Source of the DNA: an uncultured Bacteroidota bacterium
GTDB lineage: Bacteria > Bacteroidota > Bacteroidia > AKYH767-A > OLB10
Length of the DNA: 64,000 nt
Direction: 5' to 3'
Assembly: GCA_903847585.1 (NCBI GenBank)
Contig: CAINEC010000162.1
Location: 108,930 to 172,929, forward strand
In this document: positions 29,027 through 39,078 of the stretch, one piece after another
Position numbering within the stretch: the first letter of the stretch is position 1
Layout: every line of letters starts with the position of its first letter
The notes under the pieces: generated by a model
Databases searched by the model: none
Seen by the model: the letters and a program-made list of their open reading frames with translations, nothing else
Told to the model about the DNA's origin: nothing
Translations under genes and position numbers: made by a program

Positions 29027-29567
29027 TCTTATTCTTTCTGAATTCGAAATTATAAATCTGAGAGAAATCGTCATCATCCTTAAAAACCAATAAGACACCT
29101 TTGCCTAAATCTGTTATAATCTCCTTATTAGTTGTCTTATCATTAAAATCTGTTTCCTTCAATAACTTTTTAATTAAGCGCTCATTTGAATCAAAATAAT
29201 ATCTACTTTGATATGGATAGCCATCGCCGTTTCCATCAATAAATACAAAAAAGACTTTGCCATTTTTTTTATAAATACAAGTTTTAGCATAAGACCATCG
29301 TCTCGAAAACTCTCCTTGTATGACCTCATATTCTGAATTCAATATACACTTTTTAATGGTCTGCTTATGATTTTCCGATTCTTTCGTTTCTTTATCAAGG
29401 ATTTCCTTTTCAATATAAGTTTTTTCAACACAGTTTTTTAATCCTATACTTTGAATTTCGCCATACCATTTTTTAATTGTTACAACTCGATTTTTTATAT
29501 CTTCAGAACTTTGAGCAAATCCCATTTGGCAAAGTCCTATCATACAAACAAGAATTATTCTTTTCAT
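29019..29567 (-). CDS. Hypothetical secreted protein
   Basis: Signal peptide MKRIILVCMIGLCQMGFAQ; no recognised domain. Confidence 0.7.
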   Translation of the reverse strand: MKRIILVCMIGLCQMGFAQSSEDIKNRVVTIKKWYGEIQSIGLKNCVEKTYIEKEILDKETKESENHKQTIKKCILNSEYEVIQGEFSRRWSYAKTCIYKKNGKVFFVFIDGNGDGYPYQSRYYFDSNERLIKKLLKETDFNDKTTNKEIITDLGKGVLLVFKDDDDFSQIYNFEFRKNKNE

Positions 29568-29617
29568 TATATAAAAAATTTAAAATCTAAAATCTAAAAC
29601 ACTATTTTATTTGGAAC

Positions 29618-30661
29618 CTAAAACACCACCTCCCAATCACCCTCTTTACTAATCACTCTACCCATTGGAGCTAAGCAAGATTCAGGGATGTTATTTTCTT
29701 TTAAAAGAGCCACTAACTCATCTATCGCTTCTGGTGCTACCGCTATTAAAAGTCCACCGCTAGTTTGCGGATCGCAGCCTAAATGTAAGACATCCGCCGA
29801 TGGCTCCTGCACTCTGTTTCCATAACTGTTCCAGTTCCTATATGTAATTGCAGGAATAGTATATTGTGCAAGGTATTTATCGACATTCGGTAAAACAGGC
29901 CATGACTTCGTATCAATCAATGCAGCTAATCCTGTTCCTTCTAGCATTTCTAATAAATGTCCAAACAATCCAAATCCTGTAACATCTGTAAGTGCATGGA
30001 CTCCTTTTATTGATGGTAACAAAGCTCCAATCGAGTTCAACCGACACATCGATTCAACTGCATTATTTAAATCTTCATCACTCGCCTTTCCCATCTTATG
30101 TGCCGTTGTAATTATTCCTACGCCCAAAGGCTTTGTGATAAATAATAAGTCGCCCTTTTGTATACCTTGATTGGTTAGTATTTTATCTCGTTGAACTAAT
30201 CCGTTAACCGCTAAACCAAATATTGGTTCCAGACTATCAATCGTATGTCCACCAGCTAAAGGAATTCCCGCAGCATCACAAACTTCAACAGCACCTCGCA
30301 TTACTTCTGAAGCTAATTCAGCAGGTAATTTATCGATTGGCCATCCCAATATTGCCAACGCCATTATTGGCTTTCCTCCCATCGCATATACATCACTAAT
30401 TGCATTTGTCGCAGCTATCTTTCCAAAATTAAAAGCATCATCCACAATAGGCATAAAAAAATCAGTAGTGGATACTAACGCTTGCCCATTACCTAAATCC
30501 ATTACTGCCGCATCATCATTCGTTGCATTACCAACAATCATATTCGGAAACTGCAACTTACTTTTAGCTCCACTTAATATAGAGGATAGCACAGCGGGAG
30601 AAATTTTACATCCACAACCATAACCATGACTAAATTCGGTGAGCTTTACTTTATTCTCCAT
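29618..30661 (-). CDS. selD: Selenide, water dikinase (Cys form)
   Basis: GYGCGCKISPAVL, DDAAVMDLGNGQALVSTTDFFMPIVDD, LTDVTGFGLFGHLLEM. Confidence 0.94.
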   Translation of the reverse strand: MENKVKLTEFSHGYGCGCKISPAVLSSILSGAKSKLQFPNMIVGNATNDDAAVMDLGNGQALVSTTDFFMPIVDDAFNFGKIAATNAISDVYAMGGKPIMALAILGWPIDKLPAELASEVMRGAVEVCDAAGIPLAGGHTIDSLEPIFGLAVNGLVQRDKILTNQGIQKGDLLFITKPLGVGIITTAHKMGKASDEDLNNAVESMCRLNSIGALLPSIKGVHALTDVTGFGLFGHLLEMLEGTGLAALIDTKSWPVLPNVDKYLAQYTIPAITYRNWNSYGNRVQEPSADVLHLGCDPQTSGGLLIAVAPEAIDELVALLKENNIPESCLAPMGRVISKEGDWEVVF

Positions 30662-31697
30662 TGTACAACTCTTTCTTTTTATTAATTATTTTTCTAATAC
30701 CGACTTCTTTTTCTTCCCAGCTAAAATCCACTTCAGCTACTTTTTTGTTTTCCTGACTCATTCCTGAATGCTGATAGGTCTTGTCGTAATAATCTAACAT
30801 TTTCAATACCCAATTACGGATATCCCCATCCGTTAGATACTGTATTGCCTCTTTTGCATGCTGCGGCCCCATCCTTCGGGAAACATCCTGCGTTTTTTCA
30901 ATCAAGACATTTGTATCAAAAATTCCGTATTCCTGAAGAATACGATTCGTTCTTGTCTCCAATGATACATTCACAGTTAGTTTAGATGCTGTTCGAATCT
31001 GCTCAAATAACATAGGTGGTATCTGGTTCCTTCCGATATGTCGACTTTCATTCTCAATCCAGATAGGCTCAGAAGAAACTGTATTTGACAAAACCCATGA
31101 AACATTGTTTTCAAAATGTTCTTGCAAAAATTGTGGCTCCTGACCTAAGGCACCAAAGGCTGAACCTTTATGATGTGCGATTCCTTCGAGATCAATAATT
31201 TGTTCTCCCTCTTGTGCGAGCAAATGAAGTATCTCTGTTTTGCCTGAGCCTGTTCTTCCTCCTAATACAACGTAATTTCTTTGCTGTGAATATTGATCAA
31301 TCACCCAATGACGAAATGTTTTATAGCCACCTTTGAGCAAAGTGACTTTAAATCCAGCCATCTGTAATAGCCACGCTAAAATATTCGAGCGCATCCCTCC
31401 TCTCCAACAATAAACCATCACCACTTTATTAGGAGCCATTTCACTGGCACTCATTATTTTCTTATAAAACTCAGGACCTACCAATTCAAATCCTTTAAGT
31501 ACAGCAGCCTCGCGACCTTCCTGCTTGTATATAGTGCCTATTATCTTTCGAGCTTCATCATCCAACAATGGCAACGACTGCGCACCTGGTATATGTCCAC
31601 GTTGGTACTCCGAAGTACTCCGTGCATCAAATAAAGGAAGCTTTTTGCTTTTATAAATCCCAACGAACTCTTCAACCGAAACGGAATGACTTTGCAT
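30651..31697 (-). CDS. mnmH: tRNA 2-selenouridine synthase
   Basis: Rhodanese VMVYCWRGGMRSNILAWLL plus P-loop VVLGGRTGSGKTEIL; overlaps selD. Confidence 0.93.
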   Translation of the reverse strand: MQSHSVSVEEFVGIYKSKKLPLFDARSTSEYQRGHIPGAQSLPLLDDEARKIIGTIYKQEGREAAVLKGFELVGPEFYKKIMSASEMAPNKVVMVYCWRGGMRSNILAWLLQMAGFKVTLLKGGYKTFRHWVIDQYSQQRNYVVLGGRTGSGKTEILHLLAQEGEQIIDLEGIAHHKGSAFGALGQEPQFLQEHFENNVSWVLSNTVSSEPIWIENESRHIGRNQIPPMLFEQIRTASKLTVNVSLETRTNRILQEYGIFDTNVLIEKTQDVSRRMGPQHAKEAIQYLTDGDIRNWVLKMLDYYDKTYQHSGMSQENKKVAEVDFSWEEKEVGIRKIINKKKELYNGE

Positions 31698-31801
31698 GTA
31701 ACAAATATAAGTTAGTTAATTGTAAGAGCCATTCAATTCAAAACAAAAACAGCAGACGAATTACTCATCTGCTGCTTTCTATAAAAACTGTTTGAATAAT
31801 T

Positions 31802-32362
31802 CTAATTTAAACTTGGGTCCTCTGGAAAAGTAGAAAGAATTGCGTATTCATTTCCCATCGACTTAAGCACTTTGCCCCATAAAACTTCCGGCTCTCCTAA
31901 GAAATTGAAATCCGTTGGAGCATCTGTAACCAACCATGCTTTCTCACGCATTTCATGCTCTAATTGATCTGGCTCCCAACCAGAGTAACCAGCATAAAAA
32001 CGAATCTGATCTGATGTCACCTTATTCTCTTCAATCATCTTTTTCAATGCTTCAAAGTCGCCACCAAACCAAATGCCCTTGGTAATTTCAATAGCACCCT
32101 TCAATGTCTCACCTAATGTATGAATATAGAATAACGTATCTGTTTCAACTGGTCCACCGAAGTATAATGGAGCTTCAAAATCTGGAAAATTATCCACCGC
32201 TTGATTAACGGTTACATCCGTTGGCTTGTTCAAGATAAATCCTAATGTTCCCTTTTTATCGTGTTCACTTAGCAATACAACTGAACGCTTAAAAAATGAA
32301 TCAGCTAAAAATGGTTCTGATACCAATAAGCTGCCTTGTGTGGGTTCGAATATTCTTTTCAT
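31802..32362 (-). CDS. YqgE/AlgH family protein
   Basis: GSLLVSEPFLADSFFKRSVVLLSEHDKKGTLGFILNKP, YAGYSGWEPDQLEHEM. Confidence 0.92.
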   Translation of the reverse strand: MKRIFEPTQGSLLVSEPFLADSFFKRSVVLLSEHDKKGTLGFILNKPTDVTVNQAVDNFPDFEAPLYFGGPVETDTLFYIHTLGETLKGAIEITKGIWFGGDFEALKKMIEENKVTSDQIRFYAGYSGWEPDQLEHEMREKAWLVTDAPTDFNFLGEPEVLWGKVLKSMGNEYAILSTFPEDPSLN

Positions 32363-32561
32363 AGTGTTATGATTTGATAGTATCTTAAACTAACGATTAA
32401 CGGTTTTGTTTCTGTGTCTAATATTATTTTACTACGATATTAATTGAAAAAACGAAAAATCTTACACTTTCTTACATTTTGTTAAAAAAACGTGTCTGAT
32501 TTCAATTTAAAAACTATTTATTCGATAAGGATGTTATACTTTTGACATCGTAATTTTAAGC

Positions 32562-33218
32562 ATGGAACAAGGAACTCCATTTAGTCATCATTTGCAACAT
32601 ATGCGCGAGCAGTACGACAAAGGAATTTTGTCGGAAAATGACCTTGACACAAATCCTATGAAGCAATTCGAGAAATGGTTTACTTCTGCCGTGAATAATG
32701 AAGTTCCAGAGCCGAATGCTATGTGTTTTTCATCGGTAGTTGATAATAAACCATCATCTCGTATTGTTCTCTTAAAAGGACTTGATGACCGTGGATTTAT
32801 ATTTTACACCAATTATCAAAGTAGAAAAGGAGAAGAAATCAGTAATAACTCACAAGTTTGTTTGAATTTTTTCTGGCAAGCAATGTCGCAGCAAGTGCGT
32901 ATTGAAGGGACTATCTCAAAAGTAAGTGCAGAAGAATCAGATGCTTATTTTGCCGTGCGACCTCGGGAGAGTCAAATTGGAGCCTGGGCTTCTGCTCAAT
33001 CTTCCATTCTTACTTCGCGAAAAGATTTAGAAGATGAAGTTGCACGCTTAAACAAACAATACGAAAACACTACTATTCCTCGTCCTGATCATTGGGGAGG
33101 CTATCTCGTGACTCCACATCGAATTGAATTTTGGCAAGGTCGTCCGAATCGTTTGCATGACCGATTTTTATACGAACGCAATGGCGAAAACTGGATGGTA
33201 TTCAGACTAGCTCCATAA
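32562..33218 (+). CDS. pdxH: Pyridoxamine 5'-phosphate oxidase
   Basis: SSRIVLLKGLDDRGFIFYTNYQSRKGEEI, PDHWGGYLVTPHRIEFWQGRPNRLHDR. Confidence 0.95.
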   Translation: MEQGTPFSHHLQHMREQYDKGILSENDLDTNPMKQFEKWFTSAVNNEVPEPNAMCFSSVVDNKPSSRIVLLKGLDDRGFIFYTNYQSRKGEEISNNSQVCLNFFWQAMSQQVRIEGTISKVSAEESDAYFAVRPRESQIGAWASAQSSILTSRKDLEDEVARLNKQYENTTIPRPDHWGGYLVTPHRIEFWQGRPNRLHDRFLYERNGENWMVFRLAP

Positions 33219-33240
33219 TGAATATGATGCAAATTACCTT

Positions 33241-34503
33241 ATGAAATTCGGACAGCTATTTTTAATCGCACTCATACTTATCATCGATTTGTATGTTTAT
33301 CAGGCATTCAAATTTGCGTTGCGAAACTCTTCTGAATTTTCTCAAAAAACCGCAACAATTATTTATTGGTCACTAACCGCATTCTGCGTACTTGTGATTT
33401 TAAGTGCAATGATTTGGGATATTCAATCATGGCCTAAATTTATTCGCACCTACTTCACAGCGTTTGTATTCATTCTCATGATTTCAAAATTATTGATTTT
33501 GGTTTTCATGCTGGTGGATGATTTAACCCGTTTTGTAAAATGGTGTTATTCGAAACTTTTTCCTGTAAAAGAATTAACGGATGTTTCTAACGGGAATGTA
33601 TTACCGCAAGGCATTACACGATCAGACTTCCTTGTCCGACTTGGAATATTTGTTGGGTCATTACCATTCGTTAGTTTATTATACGGAATGGCAAAAGGAG
33701 CAACTGATTACCATGTTCGTAAAGTAAAGTTAAAGCTAGCTAACTTACCAAAAGGGTTTCACGGATTCAAAATGGTTCAGATCTCCGATATTCACTCTGG
33801 AAGTTTTGTCACACAAGAACCACTTAACAGAGCTGTTGGTATCATCAATAATTTAAATCCCGATTTGATTGTTTTTACTGGCGACTTAGTCAATAATAGA
33901 AACGATGAAGTTATCGAGCATAAACCTGCATTATCGAAATTAAAATCGAAGCATGGTGTGTATTCAATTCTTGGCAATCACGATTATGGCGATTATGTGA
34001 AATGGGAAAACGATGCAGCGAAGAAGCAAAATCTTCAATCCTTAATCAACCATCATAAGGAAATGGGATGGAATATCTTAATGGATGAACATTGTGTAGT
34101 AGAAAATAATGGAGATAAGATCTCCTTGATTGGAGTTCAGAATTGGAGTACGCATTTACGATTTCCGAAGTATGGTAGTTTGAAGAAGGCAACTACAGAT
34201 ATTCAGTATAGTGACTTTAATATATTGCTTTCTCACGATCCTTCTCATTGGAGAGCTGAAGTTTTGAAAGATTTTCCGAAGGTAGATTTAATGCTTGCAG
34301 GACATACGCATGGATTTCAATTCGGAATTGAAATTCCTTATTTCAGATGGAGTCCTGTGCAATATGTTTACAAAGAATGGGCAGGACTATATCAAGAAGG
34401 CCATCAATACTTGTATGTCAACCGCGGACTAGGCTTCTTAGGTTATCCTGGTCGCGTGGGAATATTGCCTGAAATTACTTTGATTGAATTTGAGTGTGCT
34501 TAA
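33241..34503 (+). CDS. Membrane metallophosphoesterase
   Basis: MVQISDIHSGSF, DLIVFTGDLVNNR, SILGNHDYGDY, MLAGHTHGFQFG. Confidence 0.92.
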   Translation: MKFGQLFLIALILIIDLYVYQAFKFALRNSSEFSQKTATIIYWSLTAFCVLVILSAMIWDIQSWPKFIRTYFTAFVFILMISKLLILVFMLVDDLTRFVKWCYSKLFPVKELTDVSNGNVLPQGITRSDFLVRLGIFVGSLPFVSLLYGMAKGATDYHVRKVKLKLANLPKGFHGFKMVQISDIHSGSFVTQEPLNRAVGIINNLNPDLIVFTGDLVNNRNDEVIEHKPALSKLKSKHGVYSILGNHDYGDYVKWENDAAKKQNLQSLINHHKEMGWNILMDEHCVVENNGDKISLIGVQNWSTHLRFPKYGSLKKATTDIQYSDFNILLSHDPSHWRAEVLKDFPKVDLMLAGHTHGFQFGIEIPYFRWSPVQYVYKEWAGLYQEGHQYLYVNRGLGFLGYPGRVGILPEITLIEFECA

Positions 34504-34513
34504 TTAAATTCCT

Positions 34514-35227
34514 ATGACAACACTAACACCTCAATTGTATTTAATTCCTTGCGGACTCAGTACTGAAACGGCTCCCGAATTATATTTATCTGCAAGCACT
34601 CTCGAAATCATTCGCCAACTAAAAGTATTTATTGTAGAGAATGAAAAATCAGCGAGAGCATTTTTAAAACAATGTGCGATTGAAACTCCCCAAGCAGAGT
34701 TAACTATTTTCGAATTAGACAAACACGATCCGAAGCAAAACATCAATTCATTTTTAAATCCTTTAAAGAACAAAGTCCCTACAGGCTTATTAAGCGAAGC
34801 TGGTTGTCCTGCAGTTGCAGACCCAGGCGCACGCGTAGTAGCGGCTGCACACAAAGCGAACATCAAAGTAAAACCATTAATTGGACCTTCCTCTATTTTG
34901 TTAGCGTTAATGGCTTCGGGGTTAGACGGACAGCGTTTTTGTTTTCATGGTTATTTACCAATTGATAGAAGCGAACGAATTAAATCGTTACAACAATTAG
35001 AACGATCGGCACAGCAACGCAACGAGACGCAAATTTTTATTGAAGCGCCGTATCGTAACAATCCAATGTTAAAAGACATTCTAACGGCATGCAATAACGA
35101 AACTCGGTTATGTATTGCATCTAATATTTATACGGATCAAGAAAGCATTCGCACCTTACGCATTCAAGAATGGAAAAAGCAAATTCCTGAGCTGCATAAG
35201 ATACCGGCGGTGTTTTTGATTTTGTAA
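34514..35227 (+). CDS. Tetrapyrrole-methylase-fold SAM methyltransferase, RsmI-like
   Basis: LYLIPCGLS, VPTGLLSEAGCPAVADPGARVVAAAHKANIKVKPLIGPSSILLALMASGL. Confidence 0.85.
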   Translation: MTTLTPQLYLIPCGLSTETAPELYLSASTLEIIRQLKVFIVENEKSARAFLKQCAIETPQAELTIFELDKHDPKQNINSFLNPLKNKVPTGLLSEAGCPAVADPGARVVAAAHKANIKVKPLIGPSSILLALMASGLDGQRFCFHGYLPIDRSERIKSLQQLERSAQQRNETQIFIEAPYRNNPMLKDILTACNNETRLCIASNIYTDQESIRTLRIQEWKKQIPELHKIPAVFLIL

Positions 35228-35252
35228 TTTTTGAATTTAAATTAAACTTAAA

Positions 35253-35705
35253 TCAAGAGATATGATTTATATCGTCGATGTCCTTTGGTCGATTGGATGC
35301 CTTTTTCGCTCTTATTAAATCTGGTAGATCAATCATTCTAACATCAACTCCACTGAATTCTGTTTGATAACTGCTTGGATAAACTTCATCGAAGTTTAGT
35401 CCTTTTAATCGAGTCAATAAATCAATGCAAACTGGAGGTCTACCAAATGTAAAAACATTAAGTTCCTTATTGACAAGAAATAATTCTTCTGTCATATCAA
35501 AAAGGCTTAATCCGAATTTATTAAAAGCCAAAATCAACTTCCTATAATTTTCCTTTGTAGGGTTTACCCAAACATCTAAATCTCCAGTTGTCCGATTATA
35601 ACCATGATAAATTACGGCATATCCACCAACTAAAATATATTCAACACTACACTCTTTTAAAGCGTTTAGAAAATCAACAAAATCGTCATTTAGAATATTA
35701 CTCAT
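35253..35705 (-). CDS. Minimal nucleotidyltransferase-like protein
   Basis: CSVEYILVGGYAVIYHGYNRTTGDLDVWVNPT (GG..A...G....T.D.D signature). Confidence 0.8.
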   Translation of the reverse strand: MSNILNDDFVDFLNALKECSVEYILVGGYAVIYHGYNRTTGDLDVWVNPTKENYRKLILAFNKFGLSLFDMTEELFLVNKELNVFTFGRPPVCIDLLTRLKGLNFDEVYPSSYQTEFSGVDVRMIDLPDLIRAKKASNRPKDIDDINHIS

Positions 35706-35901
35706 GTTTGCGCATTGAAAAACAAGTACGATCTAATTTAGGAGGATTGTTGTAATCAATATTATAAGCGCAGCAGATGAGATACCATGCAGCAGCAAAT
35801 CGCTCATCAGGCGTCTTACTCAACCAATATTCTTTGTTATTATCCGCCGACTCAAAAGAATTAATTTTAAAAGCCGAACGATCTAATTTTGGTTTCTCCA
35901 T
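35698..35901 (-). CDS. Small hypothetical protein overlapping the nucleotidyltransferase
   Basis: 67 aa with internal repeat KPKLDRSAF / PPKLDRTCF; 8-bp overlap with the downstream gene. Confidence 0.65.
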   Translation of the reverse strand: MEKPKLDRSAFKINSFESADNNKEYWLSKTPDERFAAAWYLICCAYNIDYNNPPKLDRTCFSMRKHE

Positions 35902-35982
35902 GAATTAAAATTACAAATAAATTAATTACTAGGAATGATTATAAACTTTCTTCACTCCAAACTTTTCCAACCTCACCCAAAC

Positions 35983-36129
35983 TCCCGATTCTTCGGGACC
36001 AAAGGAGAGGAGCTATCCTACTAAAAATATAATAACATCATCAAACAATTAAACTCAATTATTCAATTACAAATCATTTTCAATCCCGAGGAATCGGGAA
36101 GCACACTAGCAATCGCGAAGCCTCGCGAT
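35983..36129. repeat. Cluster of three short palindromic hairpins
   Basis: TCCCGA-TTCT-TCGGGA (35983-35998), TCCCGA-GGAA-TCGGGA (36084-36099), ATCGCGA-AGCC-TCGCGAT (36112-36129). Confidence 0.7.
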
Positions 36130-36141
36130 CAAATTAGCAAA

Positions 36142-37818
36142 TTACCCAATCGCCTTATTCACCAGCCCCACAATCTCACCTTCCAATTTCACTGCTTGTT
36201 CTTCAATAGCAGCAGCTTTCTTTAAGATGTCGGCAACAAATGTTTTATCATCGTAGCTACCCGTATTAATCTTCACATTCATATGTGCGCCCATCACAGC
36301 AGTTCGTGCGCATAACGCTCCCACTCCTGCATCGGTAATTGAATTCGGATTTCCAATTTCAACCATCGCCTTCATGACTTCCATTGTAGCTAATGAAACT
36401 TCCATCACCTTTAACGGAACTTCAATCGCATATTTGGTTGCATCCTGAATTGCTTGCTTACGAATTGCCTTCTCTTCATCGGTGCCTTTTGGCAATGCAA
36501 ATCCATTCATAATTGCATTGAATGAACGCGTGTCTTCATCCACTAAATCCAACAACTGCTTTTTATAAGACTGTCCTTTTTCTGCCCAATTGCTGAACTC
36601 TTCCCAACGATCTTCCCAGCCTTTTTTAGAAGCACTTAAATTAGCGACCATCGTTCCTAATGAAACACCTAAAACTCCAACGTAAGCAGATATTGACCCA
36701 CCTCCTGGTGCTGGCGACTCACTTGCAGTTTCATCAGCAAAGGCGTTCAGCTTCATGTTCACTAACGGCGCCGTATTACCTTCATTCAATACATACTCGA
36801 TGATTCGTTGGTTAGCATCAAATGGAGCTAACTCATCTAAGCCCATTGACTTCACTGCAATATGAATTAATTCTTGGTCACTAACACCTGAAGATAAACG
36901 TTGTTTCTTTAAGAAATAGCGACCTGCATCCAACATGGCGCTTAAAGGAACTAATCCAACTAACTCACTTCCTGTAACTCTTGCTCCACGATTAAATGCA
37001 CTCTTATAACACTCTTCAAAAACAATATGTAAAGGCGTTTCTTTGAACTTCGTAATATTTATCGACACTTGCGCCTGACCATATTCTTCAATATACCAAC
37101 CAATAGCTTTAACTCCTTTTAACGATCCCGGAATACGAATCTCATTGCCATTCTCATCCAATACTTTCTTTCCTTTCTCATCCGTCTTTATACGACCTGC
37201 TTCGCGAATATCAAATGCAATAGAGTTTGCACGTTTCACAGACTTAGAATTCAGATTCACATTGTATGCAATTAAAAAGTCGCGCGCACCAATAACTGTC
37301 CCACCCGACTTTGCCGAAAATTCAGCAGGACCAAAATCAGGTTTCCATTGTGGCTCTTTTATCTTTTTGAAAAATCCTTCGTACTCACCTGCACGGATTA
37401 CCGAAAGATTACTTCTCGACTTATCTGATTGCGCTTCCTCATACAAATACACTGGAATGTTCAATTCCTCTCCTACTCGCTTGGCTAGTTTCTGACTCCA
37501 CGCTGCTGTTTCTTCCATTGAAATATTAGCAACAGGAATAAAAGGACATACATCAGTCGCACCCATACGCGGATGCTCACCATGATGCTTCGACATATCG
37601 ATTAACTCAGCAGCTTTTTGAATTCCACGGAAGGCAGCCTCAACAACAGCTGCCGGCTCACCAACTAACGTTACTACGGTACGGTTAGTCGCCTTACCCG
37701 GATCAACATTCAATAATTTTACTCCGTCAACACTACTAATCGCATCAGTAATCTGATTGATGATTTGTAAATTATTTCCTTCACTAAAATTAGGAACACA
37801 CTCGATTAATTGTTTCAT
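36142..37818 (-). CDS. ftcD: Glutamate formimidoyltransferase fused to formimidotetrahydrofolate cyclodeaminase
   Basis: IECVPNFSEGNNLQIINQI, HHGEHPRMGATDVCPF; C-terminal ESPAPGGGSISAYVGVLG. Confidence 0.93.
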   Translation of the reverse strand: MKQLIECVPNFSEGNNLQIINQITDAISSVDGVKLLNVDPGKATNRTVVTLVGEPAAVVEAAFRGIQKAAELIDMSKHHGEHPRMGATDVCPFIPVANISMEETAAWSQKLAKRVGEELNIPVYLYEEAQSDKSRSNLSVIRAGEYEGFFKKIKEPQWKPDFGPAEFSAKSGGTVIGARDFLIAYNVNLNSKSVKRANSIAFDIREAGRIKTDEKGKKVLDENGNEIRIPGSLKGVKAIGWYIEEYGQAQVSINITKFKETPLHIVFEECYKSAFNRGARVTGSELVGLVPLSAMLDAGRYFLKKQRLSSGVSDQELIHIAVKSMGLDELAPFDANQRIIEYVLNEGNTAPLVNMKLNAFADETASESPAPGGGSISAYVGVLGVSLGTMVANLSASKKGWEDRWEEFSNWAEKGQSYKKQLLDLVDEDTRSFNAIMNGFALPKGTDEEKAIRKQAIQDATKYAIEVPLKVMEVSLATMEVMKAMVEIGNPNSITDAGVGALCARTAVMGAHMNVKINTGSYDDKTFVADILKKAAAIEEQAVKLEGEIVGLVNKAIG

Positions 37819-37845
37819 ATGTTTTTAATATACTTTGAATTTTTA

Positions 37846-39078
37846 TTATTTTAATTTTCCGTTGATCATTACTTTATCCACTACATTTCTTCCATACGCA
37901 TAAGGAATATATCCTATCGAAGGAATTTCTTTCGTGATAAATAAATTTGCTTTTTTATGAGGCGCTATTGAACCTAATTCATCCATTACACCCATTGCAT
38001 AAGCACTATTTAATGTAGCTGCATTAATGGCTTCTTCCGGTGACATTCCCAAGTACAAACAAGCAAGCGTCAGAACGAAATTCATATTTCCCGAAGGAGA
38101 AGAACCCGGATTATAATCACTCGCCAATGCAACTGGTAATCCTGCATCAATCATTTTGCGCGCAGGAGGATAATGAATCTTCAAGAAGAAAGCAGTACCT
38201 GGTAATAATGTCGGCATCGTTTTACTTCCTAATAATGTTTTGATTTCATCATCACCCACACATTCTAAATGATCAACTGATAAAGCATTATGCTTCACAC
38301 CAACTTGCACACCACCAGAAAAATCTAGTTCGTTGGCGTGAATTTTTGGTTTTAGTCCGCGTTTATTACCCGCTTCTAATATTCGATCTGTTTCATCAAC
38401 GCTAAAAAATCCTCGGTCGCAAAACACATCGTTATAATCTGCAAGACCTTCATCCGCAATAAAAGGAATCAATCGATCGACTAACAAATCAACATAAGCA
38501 GAACGATTCTCTTTAAATTCAGCAGGGAAAGCATGTGCGCCTAAAAACGTTGCTTTAATTTTCACATCAGAAGTTTCCTTCAAACGCTTAATGACACGAA
38601 GCATTTTTATTTCTGCATCATACGACAATCCGTAACCACTTTTAATTTCAATCGCGCCTGTACCTGTCATAATCATCTCGTGAATACGCGACATCGCACC
38701 TTCAAATAATTCCTCTTCGGAAGTATTTTGTAAACGCTTCGCAGAATTCAAGATCCCACCACCTCGTTTAGCAATCTCCTCATACGTTAATCCGTGAACG
38801 CGATCAACAAACTCATTTTCGCGAGAGCCAGCAAAAACAATATGCGTATGTGAATCGCAATAAGCAGGTAACACAAATCGATTAGTCGCATCAATCACAT
38901 CTGTCACATCTGAATGCGGCATATGATTCATATGTCCGACTGCTGCAATCTCATCTCCTTGAATCAGTAACCAAGCATCATCAATGATGGGCAACCCCTT
39001 CATATCGGCTCCCATAATCACATGACTTCTGTTTGCCTGTACGAGTCCTTTAATATTTGTAATAAGCGTTCTATTCAT
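37846..39078 (-). CDS. hutI: Imidazolonepropionase
   Basis: LPAYCDSHTHIVFAGSRENEFVDRVHGLTYEEIAKRGGGI, KIHANELDFSGGVQVG. Likely start MNRTL at 39078 (track start 39120). Confidence 0.94.
   Translation of the reverse strand: MNRTLITNIKGLVQANRSHVIMGADMKGLPIIDDAWLLIQGDEIAAVGHMNHMPHSDVTDVIDATNRFVLPAYCDSHTHIVFAGSRENEFVDRVHGLTYEEIAKRGGGILNSAKRLQNTSEEELFEGAMSRIHEMIMTGTGAIEIKSGYGLSYDAEIKMLRVIKRLKETSDVKIKATFLGAHAFPAEFKENRSAYVDLLVDRLIPFIADEGLADYNDVFCDRGFFSVDETDRILEAGNKRGLKPKIHANELDFSGGVQVGVKHNALSVDHLECVGDDEIKTLLGSKTMPTLLPGTAFFLKIHYPPARKMIDAGLPVALASDYNPGSSPSGNMNFVLTLACLYLGMSPEEAINAATLNSAYAMGVMDELGSIAPHKKANLFITKEIPSIGYIPYAYGRNVVDKVMINGKLK

Noticed and set aside
29618-30661. SelD as a selenoprotein
   Set aside because: The catalytic position is encoded by Cys (GYGCGCK) and the ORF has no in-frame TGA.
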